NCBI RefSeq assembly: GCF_900546705.1
Contig: NZ_URDP01000004.1
Span: forward strand, 1-64,000
Length of the DNA: 64,000 nucleotides
Direction of reading: 5' to 3'
From: an uncultured Oscillibacter sp.
GTDB taxonomy: Bacteria > Bacillota > Clostridia > Oscillospirales > Oscillospiraceae
The translations under genes were made by a program, and so were the position numbers. The notes beneath the pieces were generated by a model. It was not told where the DNA came from. It did not search any database and saw only the letters and a list, made by a program, of their open reading frames with translations. Positions 58,012 through 64,000 of this stretch are shown one piece after another. Position 1 is the first letter of the stretch, and the number at the start of each line of letters is the position of its first letter.

Positions 58012-58541
58012 TTCCTTCCCAGGATCTCCCGCCGGATGTATGCAAAGGCCGCATCTTCGCCCTCGTCCCGCAGCGTACGCAGCATGGCCTCCAGCAGCGC
58101 CGCGGTGGCAGGGTGGAGCAGCAGCCGCTTTTTCTGTCCCCGGAGGAAAAACGCATAGGGGTCCCCCGGGTCAAACTGGTCGCCCCGATAGACCTTGCTG
58201 GCAGCCAGACGGTCGCAGAACATCTCCGCCACATATTTTTTCGGCATCTCCACGCCGGTGATGCCCTCGCCGTTTAACCCGTAGTCTGTCCAGTATTCAA
58301 AGTGGTGCCGGTTGCGTCCCTTGTGGTGCAGCCACGAAGCGCTGTACCCGTGGGCCTTGCGCTGAGCATCGTTGGGACTGTGATCTCCCTGAAAATATTT
58401 CGCACCCGCCCAGAACTCCACCGGAGAGTATTTGGAAAGATCGTGGGTCAGGCCCTGCCAGTAAAGCCCCAGCCGGAAGCAGTATTTCCGCACCAGCGCC
58501 CGGTGGCGATGCACGGTTTTCAAATGTGCCCAGAAATGCAA
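58008..58541 (-). CDS. DUF5662 family protein
   Basis: 177 residues from a TTG. The family pattern is HLKTVHRHRALVRKYCF, then GLTHDLSKYSPVEFW with a His-Asp pair like HD-type metal sites, and HHFEYWTDY. The TTG is chosen because GAGGTGA lies just before it and because the -10 of the promoter is only a few bases from the upstream ATG at 58571, which lacks a ribosome site. Some databases label this family catalase, without support from sequence. Function is unknown. Confidence 0.82.
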   Translation of the reverse strand: MHFWAHLKTVHRHRALVRKYCFRLGLYWQGLTHDLSKYSPVEFWAGAKYFQGDHSPNDAQRKAHGYSASWLHHKGRNRHHFEYWTDYGLNGEGITGVEMPKKYVAEMFCDRLAASKVYRGDQFDPGDPYAFFLRGQKKRLLLHPATAALLEAMLRTLRDEGEDAAFAYIRREILGRK

Positions 58542-58573
58542 CTCGGTCACCTCGATGTCAGTTTTGCCCATTC

Positions 58574-58582
58574 AGTATAGCA
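58574..58582 (-). promoter_or_regulatory. Extended -10 promoter of the DUF5662 gene
   Basis: On the minus strand TGCTATACT gives a TGn-extended -10. The -35 region is poor. Confidence 0.5.
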
Positions 58583-58658
58583 CACCGGACGGAAAAAAAC
58601 GAGAGCGTTTTTGCATGGAATCTCAGGCTTCGGTCAAACTAGCCGGGAGGTGTTGTGT

Positions 58659-59090
58659 TTGGAGAGTGGTATTTTCGGATGCCCGCCCCAGTGGCTGCCG
58701 TTTCTGCCGCCCGGCGTCCGCTGTCCCAGGTCGGAGTGTCTGCACGGGTCCGCATGGGAACTGCTGGCCCTGACGCCGGAGGGCGTCCGCCGGATTTCCG
58801 GCAGGGCGGTCCGCTGCCGGCGCCTGCTGCTGCCGGGAGACTGTCCCGCCCCGATTCCGGCGCACAGCGTAATCTCTTACGGACTCTCTCCCCGGGACAG
58901 CCTGACGCTCTCCGGTCTGCGAGAACCGGTGCTGTGCATTCAGCGTACACTGCCGGGGCCGGACGGGGCACCGCTGGAACCCCAGGAGATCCCGCTTCCG
59001 TCACTGCCGGGACCGCCGGAGGCTGTACTGGGCCTTTTGGGCCTTCGGTTGTTGCTGATGCCACTGACAAAGGCGCTGTTTCTGGAGTAA
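58659..59090 (+). CDS. Unknown protein, Pro/Leu-rich
   Basis: 143 residues from TTG at 58659, chosen because GGGAGG is eight bases before it. The sequence has PPQWLPFLPPGVRCP at the start, LTPEGVRRISGRAVRCRRL, VISYGLSPRDSLTLSGLREP and LCIQRTLPGPDG. The last 35 residues are hydrophobic (LLGLRLLLMPLTKALFLE). The HVISYGLSxxDSLT-like block looks conserved and structured. No function is recognised. It is followed by a small Cys-rich gene in the same direction. Confidence 0.6.
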   Translation: MESGIFGCPPQWLPFLPPGVRCPRSECLHGSAWELLALTPEGVRRISGRAVRCRRLLLPGDCPAPIPAHSVISYGLSPRDSLTLSGLREPVLCIQRTLPGPDGAPLEPQEIPLPSLPGPPEAVLGLLGLRLLLMPLTKALFLE

Positions 59091-59114
59091 CATACACGAA
59101 AGGCGGTGAGAAGA

Positions 59115-59306
59115 ATGAACTGGTTCGAGATCGGGTTTCTGCTGTTTCTGGCAGCAGGGCTGTGGGGCGTGTTCCGGATTTTCTATCGGAGGGCGGGCGG
59201 CCCCACCCATTGCGTCTGCTGCGGAAAATGTACCGCCACGGGCGTATGCATTCTCACCGGCAGACCCGTGACGGATTCCGGCGAAAAAGCGCACGGTGGT
59301 TCTTGA
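59115..59306 (+). CDS. Small Cys-rich membrane protein
   Basis: 63 residues: a membrane helix (about 3-23, FEIGFLLFLAAGLWGVF), then CVCCGKCTATGVC, a cysteine cluster like that of FeoB-associated Cys-rich proteins, though no feoB is near. GGCGGTGAG precedes the ATG. The stop codon lies inside the -35 of the alaS T-box promoter. Confidence 0.72.
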   Translation: MNWFEIGFLLFLAAGLWGVFRIFYRRAGGPTHCVCCGKCTATGVCILTGRPVTDSGEKAHGGS

Positions 59307-59330
59307 CAAATTGGGCGAAAAGGATATAAT
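59303..59330 (+). promoter_or_regulatory. Promoter of the T-box/alaS transcript
   Basis: TTGACA, 16 bases, TATAAT. As at valS, the -35 contains the stop codon of the gene before it. Confidence 0.92.
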
Positions 59331-59336
59331 GTCTTT

Positions 59337-59572
59337 GTCATAAGGAGAAAATCGCCGTGACAAAGCCAGCACTGCGAAACAGGCCCAAGCGAGAGGGGAA
59401 CGGTGCAAGCCCCTTGCCCACGCCGCCGTGCAGCCACTTTGGAGCAGCCCGCGAGGAGCGGGACGGTTCATCCCCGTTACCGGATGGCTAAGATGTCCCC
59501 GCATGGGGAATAATTAGGGTGGTACCGTGAAGCGAAGCCTTCGCCCCTAACATGGGGCGAAGGCTTTTTTGA
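59337..59572 (+). ncRNA. T-box leader, alanine specifier (GCC)
   Basis: Conserved GAGAGGGGAACGGTG is near 59391. The predicted specifier GCC at 59433-59435 aligns with GTC of the valS leader through the shared flank CTTTGGAGC / CCTTGGAGC. The T-box AGGGTGGTACCGTG is at 59516-59529. The terminator GCCTTCGCCCC/GGGGCGAAGGC with six T ends near 59570. Confidence 0.94.
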
Positions 59573-59639
59573 TGCTCCGACGGGCCGTCAACACACATGC
59601 AAATGGAATACCATCAACATATCTGAGGAGGAAGAAACC

Positions 59640-62282
59640 ATGGCACATCCCTATTATGGGCTGAACGAACTGCGTGAGATGTTTTTGAGCTACTTTGAGA
59701 GCAAGGGACATCTTCGCCTGCCCAGCTTTTCCCTGATTCCGCCTGCCAACGACAAGAGCCTTCTGCTCATCAACTCCGGCATGGCGCCTATGAAGACCTG
59801 GTTCACCCGGGAGGAGGAGCCCCCCCGCAACCGGGTCACCACCTGCCAGAAGTGCATCCGCACCGGCGACATTGAGAACATCGGCAAGACCGACCGCCAC
59901 GGCACCTATTTCGAGATGCTGGGCAACTTCTCTTTCGGCGACTACTTCAAAAAAGAGGCCATTCCCTTCTGCTGGGAGTTCTTGACCAAGGTGGTGGGTC
60001 TGGAAGAGGACCGTCTGTATCCGTCCATCTATCTGGATGACGATGAGGCCTTCGAGATCTGGAACAAGGACATCGGCATCCCCGCCGAGCGCATCTTCCG
60101 CTTCGGCAAGGAGGATAACTTCTGGGAGCATGGCGCCGGTCCCTGCGGTCCCTGCTCCGAGGTGTACTATGACCGCGGTCCCGAGCACGGCTGCGGCAAG
60201 CCTACCTGCACCGTCGGCTGCGACTGCGACCGCTATATTGAGGTCTGGAACAACGTGTTCTCCCAGTTCGTCAACGACGGCGAGGGCAACTATTCCGAGA
60301 TGAAGAACAAGAACATTGACACGGGCATGGGCCTGGAGCGTCTGGCCTGCGTGGTGCAGAACGTCAATTCCCTGTTCGATGTGGATACGGTCATGAACAT
60401 CACCCACAAGGTCAGTGAGATCACCGGTGCCCACTATGGCGAAAGCCACAAGACCGACGTGAGCCTGCGCGTCATCACCGACCACATCCGCTCTTCCGTC
60501 ATGATGATCTGCGACGGCATCCTGCCCTCCAACGAGGGTCGGGGCTACGTGCTGCGCCGCCTGCTGCGCCGGGCCGCCCGCCACGGTAAGCTCCTGGGCG
60601 TGAACCGCCCCTTCCTGTACGAGGTGGTGGATACCGTCATCCACGAAAACGAGTGTGCCTACCCCGATCTGCGGGACAAGCAGAACTATATCACCAAGGT
60701 CATCCGCACAGAGGAGGAGAACTTCGCCAAAACCATCGACGGCGGCATGAAGATCTACAGCGAGCTGCTCTCCGCCCACAAGGAAAAGGGCGAGAGCGTG
60801 TTCTCCGGCGCCGATGCCTTCAAGCTCTATGATACCTACGGATTCCCCATTGACCTGACTGCCGAGATGGTGGAAGAGGCCGGCATGCAGGTGGACCGCG
60901 CCGCTTTCGACCAGCTGATGGAAGAGCAGCGCGTCCGCGCCCGGAAGGCCCGGGAGGCTCTGGGCGATCTGGGCTGGGCCGGCATCGAGTTCGGCTCCGA
61001 CATGCCCGCCACCGAGTTCGTGGGCTATGATTGCACCGAGACCCAGGGCAAGATTCTGGCCATTGTGGCCGACGAGGAGCTGCGGGATGAGGTATCCGCC
61101 GGCGCCGAGGCCATTTTGGTGCTGGACCAGACTCCGTTCTATGCAGAGATGGGCGGCCAGGTGGCCGACCACGGCGTCATCACCGCCGGCGACGCCCGCT
61201 TTGAGGTGAGCAACGTCCAGAAGAACAAGGGCGGCAAGTTCATGCACTACGGCAAGGTGGTCTCCGGCCAGTTCCAGGTGGGGGCATGCGTCACCGCTTC
61301 CATCGACGCCGACCGCCGCAAGGCCATCATGCGTGCCCACAGCGCCACCCATCTGCTGGACGCGGCGCTGAAGAAGGTGCTGGGCGACCACGTCCATCAG
61401 GCCGGCTCCCTGGTGGAGCCCGACCGCCTTCGTTTTGATTTCACCCATTTCGAGGGTATCACCCCCGAGCAGATGGCTCAGATCGACCGGATGGTCAACG
61501 ACGCCATTCTGGAGGGTTATCCCGTTGTGACGGAAGTGCTGCCCATTGAGGAGGCCAAGAAGAAAGGTGCCATCGCCATGTTCGGCGAGAAGTACGGCGA
61601 GACCGTGCGCGTGGTGGAGATGGGCGACTTCTCCATGGAGTTCTGCGGCGGCACCCATGTGGACAACACCGCCAAGGTCGGTCCCTTCCGCATCCGGTCC
61701 GAGGGCTCTGTTGCCTCCGGCGTACGCCGGATCGAGGCCACCGTGGGCCATGTGAGCCTGGACGTGATGAACCGCAACCAGGAACTGCTGTTCCACGCGG
61801 CCCAGATGCTCAAGACCACCCCCGGCGATCTGGTGGGCAAGGTGGAGCAGCAGATCGCCGAGCTCAAGGCCACCCGTCAGGCGCTGGAGAAGTTCAAGGC
61901 CGAAGCGTCTCTGGGCGAGGCCCGGCAGTTCCTCATGTCTGCCAAGAACGTGTGCGGCATGAAGGTTCTCACTGCAAACCGGGACGGCATGGACGCCAAC
62001 GCGCTGCGCCAGATGGGCGACTTCCTGCGGGACAAGGAGCCCGGCGTAGTGGCGGTGCTCTCCTCCGTCAACGACGGCAAGATCACTTTCCTGGCCGTCT
62101 GCGGCAAGGAAGCCGTTGCCAAGGGCATCAAGGCCGGCGAACTGGTCAAGAGCGTGTGCGCCATCTGCGGCGGCAAGGGCGGCGGCAAGCCCGACAGCGC
62201 CATGGGCGGCGGCAGCGACCTTCTGAAGCTGGACGACGCGCTGGCCTCCGTGGATAATTTTGTGGCAGAGAAGCTGAAATAA
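59640..62282 (+). CDS. alaS: Alanine-tRNA ligase
   Basis: 880 residues, class II. Motif 1 is in the start region, with SFSLIPPANDKSLLLINSGM; motif 2 has RVTTCQKCIRTGDIENIG and HGTYFEMLGNFSFGDYF. The editing domain carries HSATHLLDAAL and the zinc ligand CGGTHV. The C-terminal C-Ala domain ends GGGSDLLKLDDALASV. GAGGAGGAAG precedes the ATG. It is controlled by the alanine T-box and probably cotranscribed with the next three genes. Confidence 0.98.
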   Translation: MAHPYYGLNELREMFLSYFESKGHLRLPSFSLIPPANDKSLLLINSGMAPMKTWFTREEEPPRNRVTTCQKCIRTGDIENIGKTDRHGTYFEMLGNFSFGDYFKKEAIPFCWEFLTKVVGLEEDRLYPSIYLDDDEAFEIWNKDIGIPAERIFRFGKEDNFWEHGAGPCGPCSEVYYDRGPEHGCGKPTCTVGCDCDRYIEVWNNVFSQFVNDGEGNYSEMKNKNIDTGMGLERLACVVQNVNSLFDVDTVMNITHKVSEITGAHYGESHKTDVSLRVITDHIRSSVMMICDGILPSNEGRGYVLRRLLRRAARHGKLLGVNRPFLYEVVDTVIHENECAYPDLRDKQNYITKVIRTEEENFAKTIDGGMKIYSELLSAHKEKGESVFSGADAFKLYDTYGFPIDLTAEMVEEAGMQVDRAAFDQLMEEQRVRARKAREALGDLGWAGIEFGSDMPATEFVGYDCTETQGKILAIVADEELRDEVSAGAEAILVLDQTPFYAEMGGQVADHGVITAGDARFEVSNVQKNKGGKFMHYGKVVSGQFQVGACVTASIDADRRKAIMRAHSATHLLDAALKKVLGDHVHQAGSLVEPDRLRFDFTHFEGITPEQMAQIDRMVNDAILEGYPVVTEVLPIEEAKKKGAIAMFGEKYGETVRVVEMGDFSMEFCGGTHVDNTAKVGPFRIRSEGSVASGVRRIEATVGHVSLDVMNRNQELLFHAAQMLKTTPGDLVGKVEQQIAELKATRQALEKFKAEASLGEARQFLMSAKNVCGMKVLTANRDGMDANALRQMGDFLRDKEPGVVAVLSSVNDGKITFLAVCGKEAVAKGIKAGELVKSVCAICGGKGGGKPDSAMGGGSDLLKLDDALASVDNFVAEKLK

Positions 62283-62351
62283 ATTTCTGCAATGTCCGGC
62301 AGGGGAGAGAGTCCTCCGCCGGACATTGTTCCAGCAGTGAAAGGAGCGGTC

Positions 62352-62912
62352 ATGTCCACCCGTGAAGATGTAAAAGCCTTTTTCTCGCTGCCGATAGATT
62401 TTCCCTCCGTTGAGCTGGAGCCCTGTCCCGACGCGGAGGCGTATTTCTGTACGCCTGCAGGCGCGGAGATCATTGGCTGGATGGGCGTCACCCATTTTAT
62501 TCTCCTGCCGGGAGATGAGACCGTGTACTGCGTGGAGCCCGAGCTGGGGGAGGAAGGGACGTTTGTCCTGCCGGTTGGGGGGGATTTTCGGGAATTTCTC
62601 TCCTATCTTCTCTATTGCAAATGCACCAGCCCCATCTCACAGATCTTCATGCTGGATGAGCCGGGATTCCGGCGCCTGCTGGAGGAAAACGCCCAAAACA
62701 CCTGGCCGGGGTGCGAGGAGACCTTCCGCAGCCGGGATCAGGCGCTGGCACAGATCTCTGAGACGTTCGGCATCCAGCCGCAGGACCCCTACGCGGCGGT
62801 CAAGGCCTTACAGACTGTGTTTGACCCGTCGGCGCTGGTGTTTTCCGACGAGTACTACGATGTGCTGGGATTGGAAAACCCCCGGCATTCGGAGGAGCAG
62901 GAACGGCCGTGA
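62352..62912 (+). CDS. Unknown protein downstream of alaS
   Basis: 186 residues, soluble and acidic. Blocks include EIIGWMGVTHFILLPGDETV, FREFLSYLLYCKCTSPISQI, and a C-terminal PSALVFSDEYYDVLGLENPR. The alternating strand/helix pattern loosely recalls SMI1/KNR4 (SUKH) proteins, but no motif is decisive. AAAGGAG lies six bases before the ATG at 62352. Confidence 0.7.
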   Translation: MSTREDVKAFFSLPIDFPSVELEPCPDAEAYFCTPAGAEIIGWMGVTHFILLPGDETVYCVEPELGEEGTFVLPVGGDFREFLSYLLYCKCTSPISQIFMLDEPGFRRLLEENAQNTWPGCEETFRSRDQALAQISETFGIQPQDPYAAVKALQTVFDPSALVFSDEYYDVLGLENPRHSEEQERP

Positions 62913-62960
62913 CCCGCAAGCCGTGCAATCTTTTCTGAACAGGGAGGAGGGTGATAAGCA

Positions 62961-63134
62961 ATGCTCCCCAAAGACCCCTACATTCTTTTGAGCTTTGTCA
63001 ATACCAAGCTCCGGGATGAGTATGAGAGCCTGGAATCCCTCTGTGCAGCACTGGATGCCGAAGAGTCGTCCATTCGCGCGGCATTGGAGGGGCTTGACTA
63101 TCGGTACGATCCCGTTCATAATCAGTTTGTATGA
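62961..63134 (+). CDS. DUF4250 family protein
   Basis: 57 residues, beginning MLPKDPYILLSFVNTKLRD, the family hallmark, and ending RYDPVHNQFV. It is helical and soluble with no known function. GGGAGGAGGGTGA precedes the ATG. The HIT gene follows 26 bases later. Confidence 0.9.
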   Translation: MLPKDPYILLSFVNTKLRDEYESLESLCAALDAEESSIRAALEGLDYRYDPVHNQFV

Positions 63135-63160
63135 ATCCAGAAAAAAGGAGGCTTGTATCT

Positions 63161-63499
63161 ATGTCTGATTGCTTGTTCTGCAAAATCGTGGCAGGGGAGA
63201 TCCCCAGCAGCAAGGTCTATGAGGACGATGTCTGCTATGCGTTCAACGATATCGATCCCCAGGCACCCACGCATTTTCTGGTGATCCCCAAGACCCATAT
63301 CGGCTCTGTGGCCGAGATCACGGCGGAAAACAGCTCTGTGGTGGCGCACATGTTCGAGGTCATCGCCAAGGTGGCCAAAGAGCAGGGACTGGACAGCTAC
63401 CGCGTGGTGTCCAACATTGGTGAGCAGGCGGGACAGAGCGTTCCGCACTTGCACTTCCATGTGCTCTCCGGCCGTGATATGACCTGGCCTCCGGGCTGA
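63161..63499 (+). CDS. hinT: HIT family nucleotide-binding protein
   Basis: 112 residues. It has CLFCKIVAGEIPSSKVYEDD at the start and the histidine triad HLHFHVLSG near the end. It hydrolyses purine nucleoside phosphoramidates and related adenylates. AAAGGAGG is well placed before the ATG at 63161. A terminator follows. Confidence 0.96.
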   Translation: MSDCLFCKIVAGEIPSSKVYEDDVCYAFNDIDPQAPTHFLVIPKTHIGSVAEITAENSSVVAHMFEVIAKVAKEQGLDSYRVVSNIGEQAGQSVPHLHFHVLSGRDMTWPPG

Positions 63500-63511
63500 G
63501 CCATCCGGCAG

Positions 63512-63552
63512 ACAAAAAAGCTCCGGCGCTGCGGCGCCGGAGCTTTTTTGTT
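63512..63552. terminator. Bidirectional terminator
   Basis: AAAAAAGCTCCGGCGC pairs with GCGCCGGAGCTTTTTT between the HIT gene and the converging symporter gene. Confidence 0.93.
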
Positions 63553-63579
63553 CTCTTTCAGAAGACACACAGTCAGGTA

Positions 63580-64000
63580 TCACACATGCACCATCTTGGA
63601 CGGATGGGTTTTGTACGTTGCCAGGCTGACAAAGACCAGCAGCAGTCCACAAACGACTGCGCCGGGAACCGTAGCGCCCAGGCCAAAGGGTTCTCCGGCC
63701 AGTTTCCAGCCGATGGTCACGGTAAAGCCGCCGATCATAGCCGCCAGAATGCCCGCGTTGGTGGCCTTCTTCCAGTAGAGCGCGGCCAGGGCCGGCAGGC
63801 CGGCGGAGGCGGAGTAGAACGCCCAGGAGAAGGTGATCACGTCATAGGCGCTCTTGATGTACAGTGCAATGACCAGCGCGCCCAGCGCCAGCGCCGCGGA
63901 GGCAATTCGTGAGAAGAGAATCTCACGCTTTTGCGTCATGCCCGGGTCGATGGTCTTTCCCAGGTCGCTGACCACCGACTGCACGGAGACCAGCAGGTAG
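63580..64000 (-). CDS. Sodium:solute symporter family protein, C-terminal part
   Basis: About 140 residues are visible; the start lies beyond the right edge. The first residues seen, YLLVSVQSVVSDLGK, match the helix-loop of SSS transporters (PutP/PanF type), and three further hydrophobic segments follow (LALGALVIALYIKSAY, ASAGLPALAALYWKKA, GAVVCGLLLVFVSLATY). It imports a solute with Na+; the substrate cannot be told. This would fit a Na+ gradient made by the V-ATPase, by inference only. Confidence 0.88.
   Translation of the reverse strand, partial: YLLVSVQSVVSDLGKTIDPGMTQKREILFSRIASAALALGALVIALYIKSAYDVITFSWAFYSASAGLPALAALYWKKATNAGILAAMIGGFTVTIGWKLAGEPFGLGATVPGAVVCGLLLVFVSLATYKTHPSKMVHV

Noticed and set aside
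58008..58571. Catalase
   Set aside because: The DUF5662 label catalase has no support: no heme-ligand or catalase motifs.
59547..62495. A 982-codon open frame antisense to alaS
   Set aside because: Same composition artefact; it also crosses the alaS T-box terminator.
1..64000. CRISPR arrays, insertion sequences, prophage or integrative elements
   Set aside because: No regularly spaced repeats, transposases, integrases or att-like duplications beside the tRNA were seen.

Overview
The window reads as a GC-rich, endospore-forming Clostridia chromosome, most likely of the Oscillospiraceae (Flavonifractor/Oscillibacter-like). This rests on sporulation genes (spoIIAA-spoIIAB-sigF, spoIIGA-sigE, spoIIM-like), two T-box leaders, a Gram-positive LexA box, a BlaI/BlaR-type pair, strong AGGAGG ribosome sites with frequent TTG starts, and small families typical of Firmicutes (DUF951, DUF4250, DUF4358, DUF4179, DUF4397). 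The genus is inferred. No rRNA, insertion sequence, prophage or CRISPR array was seen. One tRNA (Arg-ACG) is present.

Layout. 1-1865: tail of hflX, a GNAT acetyltransferase and a YigZ protein. 1903-3760: a DUF4397 protein, tRNA-Arg with tandem terminators, and a DivIVA-like coiled-coil protein. 3983-12850: a complete V-type ATPase operon in the order of the Enterococcus ntpFIKECGABD genes; the proteolipid keeps the Na+ ligand set. 12894-22245 is mostly minus strand: asnA, spoIIM-like, gltX, an anchored unknown, wecB, a WecA/TagO transferase, trpS, three unknown small genes and nth. 22370-30193: rarA, an S1 protein, DUF951 plus a 30-residue membrane peptide, spoIIGA-sigE, then a T-box that controls a YcxB-like gene and valS. 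30201-32513: a flavin reductase and the spoIIA operon.

32401-34742 holds the most interesting module. Two LexA-type boxes, one lying exactly between the -35 and -10 of a consensus promoter, drive a 41-residue membrane peptide, a radical SAM protein of the putative DNA modification/repair family and its DUF4130 partner. This predicts an SOS-induced DNA-damage cassette with a possible small checkpoint or effector peptide.

34821-45813: threonine aldolase, a DUF4358 lipoprotein, an MBOAT/DHHW O-acylation pair, a BlaI repressor with a 1194-residue M56 sensor-protease and two operator dyads, and pcrA. 45864-48797: an overlapping mpg-HAD-pentapeptide-transglutaminase operon. 48875-55466: a DMT transporter, a WecG/TagA transferase with tmk, a Cys-rich peptide, and mltG with a U32 peptidase and an FAD oxidoreductase. 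55640-58541: an ECF-like sigma with a DUF4179 anti-sigma, an HTH protein ending in twelve exact five-residue repeats, and a DUF5662 protein. 58659-63499: two small unknown genes, a T-box, alaS, an unknown, DUF4250 and a HIT protein. 63580-64000: the end of a sodium:solute symporter.

Three genes (spoIIGA, the DUF4130 gene and the ECF sigma) each look one base out of frame near an end, and two of the sites are GGGG runs. These may be real mutations or assembly indels and should be checked before their odd ends are interpreted. Gene starts were chosen from ribosome-site spacing where several were possible.
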